DNA from: GCA-002726655 sp046582185
GTDB lineage: Bacteria > Pseudomonadota > Gammaproteobacteria > Pseudomonadales > Azotimanducaceae
Length of the DNA: 64,000 nucleotides
NCBI GenBank assembly: GCA_046582185.1
Contig: JAYGEX010000005.1
Coordinates: forward strand, 1 to 64,000
Direction of reading: 5' to 3'
Positions 17,204-25,438 of the stretch are shown here, piece after piece. The position numbers and the translations under genes were made by a program. Under the pieces are notes generated by a model that did not search any database, was not told the origin of the DNA, and was given only the letters and a program-made list of their open reading frames with translations. Position 1 is the first letter of the stretch. Every line of letters begins with the position of its first letter.

Positions 17204-17962
17204 TTGACTGATTCCGACTGGCATCTTTGTGCGGAGACTGAAGCTGAAAGGCAGGCATTTCCGACGCTATTGACTACCTGGACAAGCCGCGGCGAGGAAA
17301 TCAATGACAATTTAATGAGCCGTCTGACAAAATTGGAAGTTGCTGGTAAGCACTACTATATAAAGGCTTACAAGAAACGAGGCAAGAGTTTCAGACGATT
17401 CTTCGATCGAAGCAGAATTCGTAGCGAATGGGAAAACCTCTTTCATTTAAAAGAGATGAATATTCCTACGCTGCGCATCGTCGCTTATGGAGAGGAGACA
17501 CTTTTCTGCGGCAAACGGATGGGCGCCATGGTCACTGAGGAGCTTACAGGAGTCCAGGATTTAGCCGCCATCTACCGCAAGGGCGCTGCTGTCTTGCAGC
17601 AAAAAAACTGGGTAAACCATGTCATTGATCGCTTGTCTGTGCACGTTCGTACCATGCATCAACAGAAATTTGTTCATGGCGATCTAAAATGGCGGAATAT
17701 TTTGGTGAATTCCAGTGAAGATACCGAGGTATATATCTTTGATTGCCCCTTGGGCCGGCAACTTAAATCGCCATTTTGGGCGAAGTACTTTGAGCGGTGT
17801 GTGGTAAAGGATCTTGCCTGTTTGGATAAAATGGCCAAACAGGCGCTATCGAGAACGCAACGTCTAAAATTCTATTTTAAGTATGCAGGTCTGGTAAAAT
17901 TGAGCCCTGAAGCTAAAGCGAACATTAGAAAGATTCTGTCGTTTTTCGAGGGTCGTGAATAG
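17204..17962 (+). CDS. wapP: LPS core heptose kinase, WapP/InaA family
   Basis: This is a 252-residue eukaryotic-like small-molecule kinase of the LPS InaA/WapP group. It has the phosphate-donor lysine in KHYYIKAYKKRGKSFRR, the catalytic loop FVHGDLKWRNILVN near residue 157, and YIFDCPLGRQ with the metal Asp. WapP-type proteins phosphorylate heptose II; I infer the target from the position right after waaP, the Pseudomonas order. The start is TTG at 17204, three bases after the waaP stop; no nearer ATG gives a full domain. The catalytic residues all appear present. The next gene is separated by about 220 bases. Confidence 0.78.
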   Translation: MTDSDWHLCAETEAERQAFPTLLTTWTSRGEEINDNLMSRLTKLEVAGKHYYIKAYKKRGKSFRRFFDRSRIRSEWENLFHLKEMNIPTLRIVAYGEETLFCGKRMGAMVTEELTGVQDLAAIYRKGAAVLQQKNWVNHVIDRLSVHVRTMHQQKFVHGDLKWRNILVNSSEDTEVYIFDCPLGRQLKSPFWAKYFERCVVKDLACLDKMAKQALSRTQRLKFYFKYAGLVKLSPEAKANIRKILSFFEGRE

Positions 17963-18103
17963 GAACCGCAAAGAACATCTTATTCAACGAGGCGTTTGAT
18001 TGAAGGGTCCTCACTCAGCGACGGATAGTTACACCAGCATATGTGTTATATATATTTAGTTAAGAACAATTTTTCAGTAAGTGTTCGTTTAGGGAATTTG
18101 ATA

Positions 18104-18127
18104 GCCCCGCCTGGGGCCCCTTTTAAA
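18104..18127 (+). terminator. Weak hairpin with short T-run between wapP and the two-kinase gene
   Basis: GCCCC (18104-18108), a GCCT loop and GGGGC (18113-18117) form a five-pair GC stem. CCC and TTTT follow. The stem is short and the T-run is four bases. It may attenuate transcription between 17962 and 18187, or may be chance. The rest of this 220-base gap shows no open frame I would call. Confidence 0.3.
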
Positions 18128-18186
18128 GAGTAAAGAGTTAAAGAGCAGTGGAATGGTACAATCTGTACACAGGAGGTATCGCTCAA

Positions 18187-19659
18187 GTGAAGCATCTTGA
18201 TGCCACGGTATTAATGGAAGCCAAGAGAGGCGTGGTTGCACCATTCTCTCTGTCCATAGAGCGAGCAGGCATCGGTGCCATTGAGATCACATTCCTGTCC
18301 ATTCTTCGTTTGCTTCCCGCCAAAAGGATAGTTGCCCTCGCTGAGTATGATGGCGAGCAGGTATTGGTCAAAATGTTTCTGGGTAGAACGTCAGGAAAAT
18401 ATGCCTACCGGGAGAGATCTGGTGCACTAGCCATCGCCAGATCAGGGGTTAGTACGCCGGACCTGATGTGGGAAGGTGAAATTGATAATGGCCATCTGCT
18501 GGTATTCCATTTCCTAAAGGACGCGATCAGCCTTTCAGAGCAGTGGGAGCAGGCACAACAGTCAGATGAGAAGGCGCAGATACTGGACAAGGCCATGAAA
18601 GTGCTATCACAGCTACATAATCATGGTGTCATTCAACACGATATTCATCTCGGTAATTTCCTGCTTAGTGAAGGCAGAATCAATACCATTGACGGTGGAG
18701 CGGTTGAACGTAAGGGTGAGGGAGCGCTAAATGAAGGCGCTAGTATGAGGAACCTGGCACTGTTCTTTGCGCAGTTTTATAGCGGCTTTGACGAACTCAT
18801 TGATGATGTTTTTCTAAAGTACGAACAATACCGCGAATGGGTACCTGATCACGGTAGGCTGGAGAGGCTGAAAGATGAAGTTGTCTTGAGCCGGGAAACC
18901 AGAAAGAAAAATTACATCGACAAATCATTTAGAGACTGTACCCGCTTCCTCTGTACGGAAAAATTTAGTCGATTCGAAGTATGTAAGCGAAGTGTTTATT
19001 CAGAAGAACTGGCGGCGTTGATGGCTGATCCCGATCATTATATTGATGCCGGGACCATTCTGAAAAATGGCAATACTGCGACTGTTGCGCTGGTGGAATT
19101 AAGTGATCGCTCGATGGTCGTTAAGCGGTATAACGTGAAAAACCCGTGGCATGGACTAAGGCGTGCATTTCGTCGCAGCCGCGCCAGGCAAAGTTGGGGA
19201 AATGCCCATCGCATGGAATTCCTCGGTATTCCCGCACTGAGACCTATCGCCATGATTGAGAAGCGAATCGGCCCGATCACGTCTACTGCCTACCTGATTA
19301 CCGAATTTATCGAAGGCCCGGATGCACTGGATTGCCTCAAGGACATGGAAAATCCAAATGGCGAGCTGGAGTCCCTTACGGATATTCTTCGCCAGCTCAT
19401 AGCTGTTCAAATCTCCCACGGTGATCTTAAGGCGACCAATTTTCTTATGGCAGAGGACGGACCTGTCCTGATTGACCTCGATGGAATGACCGAGCATCGG
19501 ACTGAGGAGAGCTTCAAAGCCGCCTTTGGTCGAGACCTCAGTCGGTTTATGGAAAATTGGGAGGATTATCCCAAGATCCGCTCTGAATTTTCCAGCTTGC
19601 TCCACGATATGTTTAGTGACTTTGGGGTGAATATTCAGATCAGTGGTTCTTCCAGCTAG
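18187..19659 (+). CDS. Protein with two LPS-kinase-like domains in tandem
   Basis: This 490-residue protein carries two kinase-fold units. In unit 1 the lysine is in QVLVKMFLG, the catalytic loop is GVIQHDIHLGNFLL near residue 150, and the metal Asp is in INTIDGGAV. In unit 2 the lysine is in SMVVKRYNVKN, the loop is ISHGDLKATNFLM near 411, and the metal Asp is in VLIDLDGMTEH. Unit 2 also has the RRAFRRSRARQSWGNAHR region seen in LPS kinases. Both units keep catalytic residues. The open frame reaches a GTG at 18148, but GTG 18187 sits 10 bases after a perfect AGGAGG, so I use it. Pseudomonas has kinase-family genes at this place (between wapP and the carbamoyltransferase). The target sugar is unknown. 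Confidence 0.82.
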   Translation: MKHLDATVLMEAKRGVVAPFSLSIERAGIGAIEITFLSILRLLPAKRIVALAEYDGEQVLVKMFLGRTSGKYAYRERSGALAIARSGVSTPDLMWEGEIDNGHLLVFHFLKDAISLSEQWEQAQQSDEKAQILDKAMKVLSQLHNHGVIQHDIHLGNFLLSEGRINTIDGGAVERKGEGALNEGASMRNLALFFAQFYSGFDELIDDVFLKYEQYREWVPDHGRLERLKDEVVLSRETRKKNYIDKSFRDCTRFLCTEKFSRFEVCKRSVYSEELAALMADPDHYIDAGTILKNGNTATVALVELSDRSMVVKRYNVKNPWHGLRRAFRRSRARQSWGNAHRMEFLGIPALRPIAMIEKRIGPITSTAYLITEFIEGPDALDCLKDMENPNGELESLTDILRQLIAVQISHGDLKATNFLMAEDGPVLIDLDGMTEHRTEESFKAAFGRDLSRFMENWEDYPKIRSEFSSLLHDMFSDFGVNIQISGSSS

Positions 19660-19819
19660 TTCCTGTCCGGAAAGTACATGATTTGAACAAAAAACGCAGA
19701 ACTAAATTATTGTTAGCGTTGAAAAACAATCACTTAAGAAGGAAATGGCACCGGCGGACTTAGAATCCGGGCAATAACAAGTTAGAATAGCGCCCTTTGT
19801 TGTCCACAGAGTTTTTGAC

Positions 19820-21556
19820 TTGTCCCTAAAAGTACTAGGTTTATCTGGCGCCCTCACCCACGACCCTTCCGCAGCTATCTACATTGATGGAAAGCTTATC
19901 GCCGCGGCTGAAGAAGAGCGGTTTATCCGCGATAAACATGCAAAAAACAAAATGCCATATGAGGCAGCTAAATTTTGCCTTGAATATGCCGGCCTAAAGC
20001 CTAACGATATTGATGTAGTTGCATTTCCTTACGCCAAGATAAGCTTATTGTCCGGCGCCAGGTGGCACTATGCGAAACGTTATTGGTACGCTCCCGACCG
20101 GGCGCTGGATGCACTCTTTAATGGTAATCGCCACTATCGCCGCAATGTCAAAAAAGTCAGAACCCTGCTTGATCAGCTGGGCATAGACTGGGATAAAATT
20201 GAATTCGAGGCTGTGGAGCATCACCTTGCACATGCCAGTAGTGCTTACCACCTGAGCGGCTTCAAGGAGAAGACTGCCATATTGGGTATTGATGGCAAGG
20301 GAGAATATGCCACCACCTTCTTTGGTTATGGTGAAGGTGGAAAAATTCACAAGATCAAGGAATTTTTCGACCCCGATTCTCTAGGCCAGCTATATGCCTC
20401 GGTCACGGAGTACCTTGGCTTTGAAATGCTCGATGGAGAGTACAAGGTGATGGGCATGGCACCTTATGGCGACGCAAGTAAATATGATCTCTCCAGGCTG
20501 ATTGATTTTGACGGCAAGAATATCAAGGTCAATACAAAGCTGGTGAATACCGTTGGGCTGCGCCGCTACAAAGAAGGCAGAAGAGGCTTCTTCTTCAGTC
20601 AGAAGTTGATTGATTGGCTGGGGCCCAGACGCAAGGGCGATATTGCAGATGACCCCTATATCCATTACGCCGCAGCGATGCAGAAAATGTTCGAAGACAT
20701 TTCCCTGAAGCTCATTGATCACTATCTTGGTGACATATTGAAGGAGACCGGCAAGTTGGTCTTTGCCGGTGGTGGTGCATTAAACGTCAAGCTGAACCAG
20801 AAAATTCTCGAATTGCCCTATGTTAAGGAATTGTATGTTCAGCCTGCCGCGAGTGATTCCGGTACTGCCGTAGGCGCAGCGTCCTATGCCGGGTGGAAGC
20901 GCTCGGTTTTGCCTGAAGTGATGAAACATGTCTATCTAGGACCTTCCTATACCACTGAAGAATGTATTGAAGTTTGTAAAGCGCATTCGGAGAAGCCCGT
21001 ATTTGAGAGAATCGAAGATGTCCCCGGCAAGGCCGCCGAGCTACTCGCTGCGGGCAACCCGGTTGCCTGGTGTCAGGGGCGAATGGAGTTTGGCCCGCGT
21101 GCACTTGGCGGTCGCAGTATTCTTGGTTGTCCTAACTATGCCGGTATTGCAGACAAGATAAATAAGCAAATCAAATTCAGGGAGCGATGGCGGCCCTTCT
21201 GCCCGAGTATTCTGGATACCGTCGCCCTTGAGATGATTGGTACGGATCACCCGGCGCCCTTTATGACCATTACTTTTGAAGTCTCTGATGAGTGGCGCAA
21301 GAGAGTTCCGGAGGTGGTTCATGAAGATGGGACCTCACGTGTACAGGTGGTCACTGAAGAGTTCAATCCCAGATATTACGCACTGCTGAAAGAGATGGAA
21401 AAACTAACAGGCAACGGAGTTGTGCTTAATACCTCAATGAATCGTCGCGGTGAAGCAATGGTCTGTTCACCTGTGGATGCTCTCGAAATGTTCTTTGGCT
21501 CAGATCTGGAATACCTGATGTTAGAAGATCTGTTGGTGACCAAGCAGAGTATCTAA
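19820..21556 (+). CDS. Carbamoyltransferase (NodU/CmcH family), probable LPS heptose carbamoylation
   Basis: The family transfers carbamoyl from carbamoyl phosphate, through carbamoyl-AMP, to a sugar hydroxyl. The 578-residue protein has the N-terminal Kae1-like domain (LGLSGALTHDPSAAIYIDG, AEEERFIRDKHAKN, EHHLAHASSAYH with metal-ligand His residues near 134) and the C-terminal YrdC-related domain with GRMEFGPRALGGRS and FRERWRPFCPSI. In P. aeruginosa heptose II carries a 7-O-carbamoyl group, and a carbamoyltransferase gene sits at this position; I infer the same role. The start is TTG at 19820, giving the standard LxGLSG beginning. The gap before it (19660-19819) holds no gene and probably a promoter. 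Confidence 0.88.
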   Translation: MSLKVLGLSGALTHDPSAAIYIDGKLIAAAEEERFIRDKHAKNKMPYEAAKFCLEYAGLKPNDIDVVAFPYAKISLLSGARWHYAKRYWYAPDRALDALFNGNRHYRRNVKKVRTLLDQLGIDWDKIEFEAVEHHLAHASSAYHLSGFKEKTAILGIDGKGEYATTFFGYGEGGKIHKIKEFFDPDSLGQLYASVTEYLGFEMLDGEYKVMGMAPYGDASKYDLSRLIDFDGKNIKVNTKLVNTVGLRRYKEGRRGFFFSQKLIDWLGPRRKGDIADDPYIHYAAAMQKMFEDISLKLIDHYLGDILKETGKLVFAGGGALNVKLNQKILELPYVKELYVQPAASDSGTAVGAASYAGWKRSVLPEVMKHVYLGPSYTTEECIEVCKAHSEKPVFERIEDVPGKAAELLAAGNPVAWCQGRMEFGPRALGGRSILGCPNYAGIADKINKQIKFRERWRPFCPSILDTVALEMIGTDHPAPFMTITFEVSDEWRKRVPEVVHEDGTSRVQVVTEEFNPRYYALLKEMEKLTGNGVVLNTSMNRRGEAMVCSPVDALEMFFGSDLEYLMLEDLLVTKQSI

Positions 21557-21668
21557 TTCCTATTCGAGAGGAAGCGAAACTGAAAGGGATCACAATACTT
21601 GAATATTGTCAGACAATGAATTCAGTCGCGGGCAAAGAAGGTAATGCTGGTGATCCTGCAAGAAACTT

Positions 21669-22826
21669 ATGTCAGATCGAAGCTTACTAATGTCAGAGAA
21701 ACTCAATACTAGCCCATTGCGAATTCTGCAGATCTCCCATGATTACTCTGGGCCATTCACTGACATCTGCCGAATGTACAATGGTGCATTTCCAAATGCG
21801 AACATTACGACTTTGTATCTGCGAGGTAGTGAAAGTTCGCAGGTGACAAAGGCGACCGGTAGTGATCGAGTTATCTATTTCGGGCAGCGGCAAGGCTCAC
21901 TGCGTGGTATAAAGTTTTCAAGCATATTCCAGCTGGCAAAGATATTCAGGCAGAACCGATTCGATCTGGTGATTGCCCATCGCTATAAGGCGATCTATCT
22001 TGCGGGCATCATGAGTTATTTCTTTACCATCCCGCTATTGATTGGGGTTGCCCATGAACACAGTGTGTTTAAGCGTTTTACAAGGGCGCTGTTTGTCACC
22101 TTCTGGCGAAGGAAAATACAATTACTTGCGGTATCTGATTCGGTCGCTGAGGACATTTTAAAGTATTGTCCATCGTTGGCAGCTCAGAACCGGGTTCATA
22201 CCATTGAGAATGCCATCGATGAGATGTTGGCGGACCAGATACTGACACGAGATGCCGCGAGAAAACGCCTGGGTATTCAAGCGGACAAATTTAGCTTCGC
22301 TACGGTGGGCAGGCTGGTTGAAAAGAAAGATCATGAAGTCTTGATTTCGGCCTATGCCGGAATTGCCAATGAAAACAACTGCCTGGTTCTGGTTGGCAGC
22401 GGCTCCCGCGAGTCGCAGCTAAAAAAGCTGGTCCATGATCTTGGCCTGGGAGACAAGGTTATTTTCACTGGTATGATTGCAGATGCCTATCAGATCTATT
22501 GCGCCTTTGATGTGTTTGTTTTTACTTCTGGCGCAAAGGAAGCCTTTGGCATCGTATTATTGGAGGCTATGTTGGCGAAGGTGCCGATAATATGTAGCGA
22601 CGCTAGAGGGCCAAAGAGTGTCGTGGCTGATACGGCTCGGGTATTCAAGCAGGGAGATATCAAAGCTCTGGAAGCCCAAATGTGCCATATGGAATCGGTC
22701 GATTATAAAGCCAGAACGAATTTGGTAGAGAAGGCGCTTGATCGGCTCAGGAGCAAGTACACGCTATCTATATTTAACAGCAAGTTGCAAGCGCTGCCCG
22801 CGCTTGTAAAACTTCGTGCTGGTTGA
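21669..22826 (+). CDS. GT4 glycosyltransferase, LPS core (WapH-like by position)
   Basis: The 385-residue protein has two Rossmann domains of the GT-B fold. The N-terminal part reads LRILQISHDYSGPFTDICRM. The C-terminal part has FATVGRLVEKKDHEVLISAY, LVLVGSGSRESQL, VIFTGMIADAY and the E-x7-E motif in SGAKEAFGIVLLEAMLAKVP. All are typical of GT4. The position after the carbamoyltransferase matches wapH in Pseudomonas, which adds a core sugar; exact donor and acceptor are unknown. Two ATGs (21669 and 21690) are possible starts. A 100-base gap separates it from the previous gene. Confidence 0.82.
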   Translation: MSDRSLLMSEKLNTSPLRILQISHDYSGPFTDICRMYNGAFPNANITTLYLRGSESSQVTKATGSDRVIYFGQRQGSLRGIKFSSIFQLAKIFRQNRFDLVIAHRYKAIYLAGIMSYFFTIPLLIGVAHEHSVFKRFTRALFVTFWRRKIQLLAVSDSVAEDILKYCPSLAAQNRVHTIENAIDEMLADQILTRDAARKRLGIQADKFSFATVGRLVEKKDHEVLISAYAGIANENNCLVLVGSGSRESQLKKLVHDLGLGDKVIFTGMIADAYQIYCAFDVFVFTSGAKEAFGIVLLEAMLAKVPIICSDARGPKSVVADTARVFKQGDIKALEAQMCHMESVDYKARTNLVEKALDRLRSKYTLSIFNSKLQALPALVKLRAG

Positions 22827-22958
22827 CTCATCGTGAGCCGATTGCTTTTATTTAATGCTATGTATTAAGAACAGTATTCAAAAATCGTCTTTCAGGAAAT
22901 GCGCGTCAGAAAATGTCCGTCGAGGAGAAGGTCAGTGAGTAGCATAGATTAGAGCCAG

Positions 22959-23564
22959 TTGTACCAACAGCGAAAAGCTGTCGCCAAGAAATTTGGCACC
23001 ATATGGCACATTTCAATTGCCCGGCGTTATTACAATGTACTGAGCGGTCTTGGGCGCGAGTCTGTAAAGTTGTTGGAAGTAGGCGCGGGTGATCAAAGCC
23101 TTCAAGCGAAAATGGCATCATATTGGGGAACATACAGTTATAAGTCTTGCGATATTGATACTCAATATGAGCACGATTTTAAAGGCATCGATGAAGTAAA
23201 AGGCGAGTACGAGTTAATCTGCGCCTTCGAAATGATAGAACATGTCAGCCTCGAAGAAGCTCACCATTTGCCCAGCCGCTGTTATGAGCATACGGTCGAA
23301 GGCGGTCAAATCGCAATCACGACTCCCAATATATATTATCCACCTGATTTTCTACGGGACGCGACTCACCGTGCCGCGTTTTGCTATGACGAATTAGGCG
23401 GCTTGCTGCAGCTATGCGGATATGAAGTAACCGCGCTCTATCGCTTATATCACGACTCCATTTTCAAGAAATTTGTGAAACGGATTCTTATGTATCCAAT
23501 TTTCAGAGTGCTTGGAATCGATTTTTCGCACCAGATTATGGTTGTTGGCAAGAAGCCGGGATGA
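22959..23564 (+). CDS. Class I SAM-dependent methyltransferase, start region interrupted by TAG
   Basis: The protein (about 200 residues) has motif I in VKLLEVGAGDQSLQAK, an acidic second strand SCDIDTQYEH, motif II CAFEMIEHVS and GGQIAITTPNIY, as in UbiG-like methyltransferases. The natural start seems to be GTG 22935, right after GAGGAGAAGG. But the sixth codon in that frame is TAG (22950-22952), and the frame then continues SQLYQQRKAVAKKFG. Translation can only be saved by the TTG at 22959, which has a poor ribosome site. It may therefore be weakly expressed or a fresh pseudogene. Its substrate is probably a sugar or lipid in the LPS pathway, by context only. Confidence 0.65.
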   Translation: MYQQRKAVAKKFGTIWHISIARRYYNVLSGLGRESVKLLEVGAGDQSLQAKMASYWGTYSYKSCDIDTQYEHDFKGIDEVKGEYELICAFEMIEHVSLEEAHHLPSRCYEHTVEGGQIAITTPNIYYPPDFLRDATHRAAFCYDELGGLLQLCGYEVTALYRLYHDSIFKKFVKRILMYPIFRVLGIDFSHQIMVVGKKPG

Positions 23565-23606
23565 GGCAAATAGCTGGATTTTTCCAGGCTGGAAAAAAGT
23601 GATGAG

Positions 23607-24593
23607 ATGAGAGTACTCTTTGTTACCAAAAGTGGTGATGACCCCGCAGCCCGATATCGGGTATATCCGCTGATGGAGCGGCTGAGGTCGCAAAATATTC
23701 AGACCAGTATCTGCTCGAATACTTAGGGAATCACCGAAAAGCTGAAGCTTATCTCCATGGCCGGTAAGGCAGATCTTATCTTTATCCAGAGGAAGTTATT
23801 TTCGCCATGGCTTGTTCAGCAGTTGCTCAAGCGCTGCGATAAACTGGTTTACGATTTCGATGATGCGATATTTAGCAAGAGTAATGGTGATCCTTCACAG
23901 AGAAGAATGCATAGATTTCAGAAGATGGTGGAGGCCGCAACCCTCGTGCTGGCAGGCAATGCTTATCTGGCCGAGCGGTGTGTTAGGGCAGACAGGGAAG
24001 TGGATGCGCTCGTTGTGCCAACGCCGGTAGACGAGCAGAAATACCAGATTAATGTGGACAAAGAAACAAGCTGTATCCTAGTTTGGATTGGCAGTAGCTC
24101 TACACGAAAATATCTTGAACATCATCGCGAGACCTTTGAAGCGATTGGGCGTAAGTTCCCGAAGATTGTACTCAGGATTATCCCCGACTTTGAATTTCAT
24201 CTGGACAATATGACAGTTGAAAATATTCAATGGTCTGCTGAATCTGAAGCCAGGTATATTGCGAGCGCCCATGTTGGCATTGCGCCCATGGTTGATAACC
24301 AATATACACGCAGTAAGTGTGCGTTGAAGATCATTCAGTATATGGCGGCGGGATTGCCTGTCATCAGTTCGAAGGTGGGTGCAAATCAGGAGGTTGTCGT
24401 TAATGGCTAGACGGGCGTATTAGCCAGCTCCACAGACGAGTGGTTGTTAGCGGTAGAGCGATTGTCTATGAGTCAGGAAGAGCGGGAGCGCATGGGCGCA
24501 GCGGGTGGGCAACGAATGCTTGATCATTTTTCTCAGCATGCAATCGTGAAATTGATTCTCGATAACCTTGAAAAGCGAAAACTTCTGGCGTAA
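23607..24593 (+). pseudogene. GT4 glycosyltransferase with two in-frame TAG codons
   Basis: From ATG 23607 the frame reads MRVLFVTKSGDDPAARYRVY and would give 328 residues ending at TAA 24591-24593. It is broken by TAG at 23724-23726 (codon 40) and 24408-24410 (codon 268). All three segments are in one frame and read as one GT-B protein: KADLIFIQRKLFSPWL, LVYDFDDAIFSKSNG and CALKIIQYMAAGLPVIS in the middle, then TGVLASSTDEWLLAVERL after the second TAG. The sequence NG-TAG-TGVLA corresponds to the usual NG(x)TG(x)LA of GT4 enzymes. Both codons are one C-to-T change from CAG (Gln). The rest shows no decay. Confidence 0.8.
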
Positions 24594-24598
24594 CGATG

Positions 24599-25291
24599 TT
24601 AGGACAGTTGCTGGCGTTTTGTCCTAAGCGACAACGCCATATCTTTGTCCAGAGCGGCCTTTAATCGTTGCCGAAATGCCCACCGCGGTACACTCGTTAG
24701 CTGGCTGGCGATGATGTACTCATCCAGGAATCTATCGATGCCGTAGTTAACAAAGCTTGCCTTGTCTTCCTCGGCGTTGAATAAGTGGGCAAGGTTTCTT
24801 GCTCGTTGAAATACTCCAAGTGCCGTGAGACTGATACTTAAATCAGATATATCAATAAGCGATGTTGTCTTGCCTTCTATCAGGATGTTGCCCAGATGTA
24901 TGGCCCGGAAGTAAACGCCAATTTTGTGAAGGTTTGCAAGGTAAGCGGGTAGGCGGGCAAGAACTTTGATGCCTTCGGTTTCACATAAGCTTCTAATGTC
25001 TTCCCCTTCGAGGCGATCATAGATCACTAAATGAACGGGGATCTCCTTGCAATATAGGAAGTCCTTGATTGTTGGCGCTGTTATGCCGCGATCGGATAAT
25101 TTCTGGCTGCTGGTGATGAACTGCCTGGCTTGCGGAAAGAAGGTAGCGGTAGAGAGCTTCTTCCTCTTATAAAATGCCTTTACGATTTCGCCATTGGGCG
25201 TCAGCATAATTCCCGGACGCTCGACCGTGCCGTATAGTATTTTGTTGCGTGCGATGAGCTGAGTCAGCTCATCGCGTTCGATATGTCTCAT
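24599..25291 (-). CDS. LPS-kinase-like protein lacking the catalytic Asp
   Basis: The 230-residue protein has the kinase fold of the InaA/Bud32-like LPS group: nucleotide-side lysine in GEIVKAFYKRKKLS, a hinge VIYDRLEGEDIRSL and the loop GVYFRAIHLGNILIEG with SLIDISDLS after it. In active relatives in this window the loop reads HDIHLGN or HGDLK; here the Asp position is Ala (FRAIHLGN). I recall Pseudomonas proteins in this locus annotated as toluene-tolerance with a similar YFRSLHLGN loop, so the change may be family-wide. It may be a pseudokinase or use other chemistry. It is downstream of the LpxL-type gene on the minus strand and converges on the broken GT4 gene. Confidence 0.72.
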   Translation of the reverse strand: MRHIERDELTQLIARNKILYGTVERPGIMLTPNGEIVKAFYKRKKLSTATFFPQARQFITSSQKLSDRGITAPTIKDFLYCKEIPVHLVIYDRLEGEDIRSLCETEGIKVLARLPAYLANLHKIGVYFRAIHLGNILIEGKTTSLIDISDLSISLTALGVFQRARNLAHLFNAEEDKASFVNYGIDRFLDEYIIASQLTSVPRWAFRQRLKAALDKDMALSLRTKRQQLS

Positions 25292-25339
25292 TTCGAAAAG
25301 TATCTATGTTGCTAGTCGGCAAAGGATATCATTATTCGG

Positions 25340-25358
25340 CTATTCCTTTTAGGAATAG
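25340..25358. other. Perfect 8-bp hairpin between the lpxL-type and kinase-like genes
   Basis: CTATTCCT (25340-25347), a TTT loop and AGGAATAG (25351-25358) form a perfect stem. It lies in the 147-base gap between two minus-strand genes. No T-run follows it on the minus strand, so it is not a standard terminator. It could stabilise an RNA end or bind a regulator. Nothing else is visible in the gap. Confidence 0.35.
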
Positions 25359-25438
25359 GCAACAAATGTGGGGCGCCAATAGCCGTTGATCCTTCAAAGC
25401 CGTGACGTCTGCATTGAGGTCCGCATCAGGTGTCCGTA

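Noticed and set aside
22935..24593. Genome-wide recoding of TAG (pyrrolysine-like)
   Set aside because: Many intact genes here stop at TAG, for example waaP, wapP, the two-kinase gene, ilvE, hldE and rnr, and no pyl genes or CUA tRNA are visible. Local amber suppression is still listed as a possibility.
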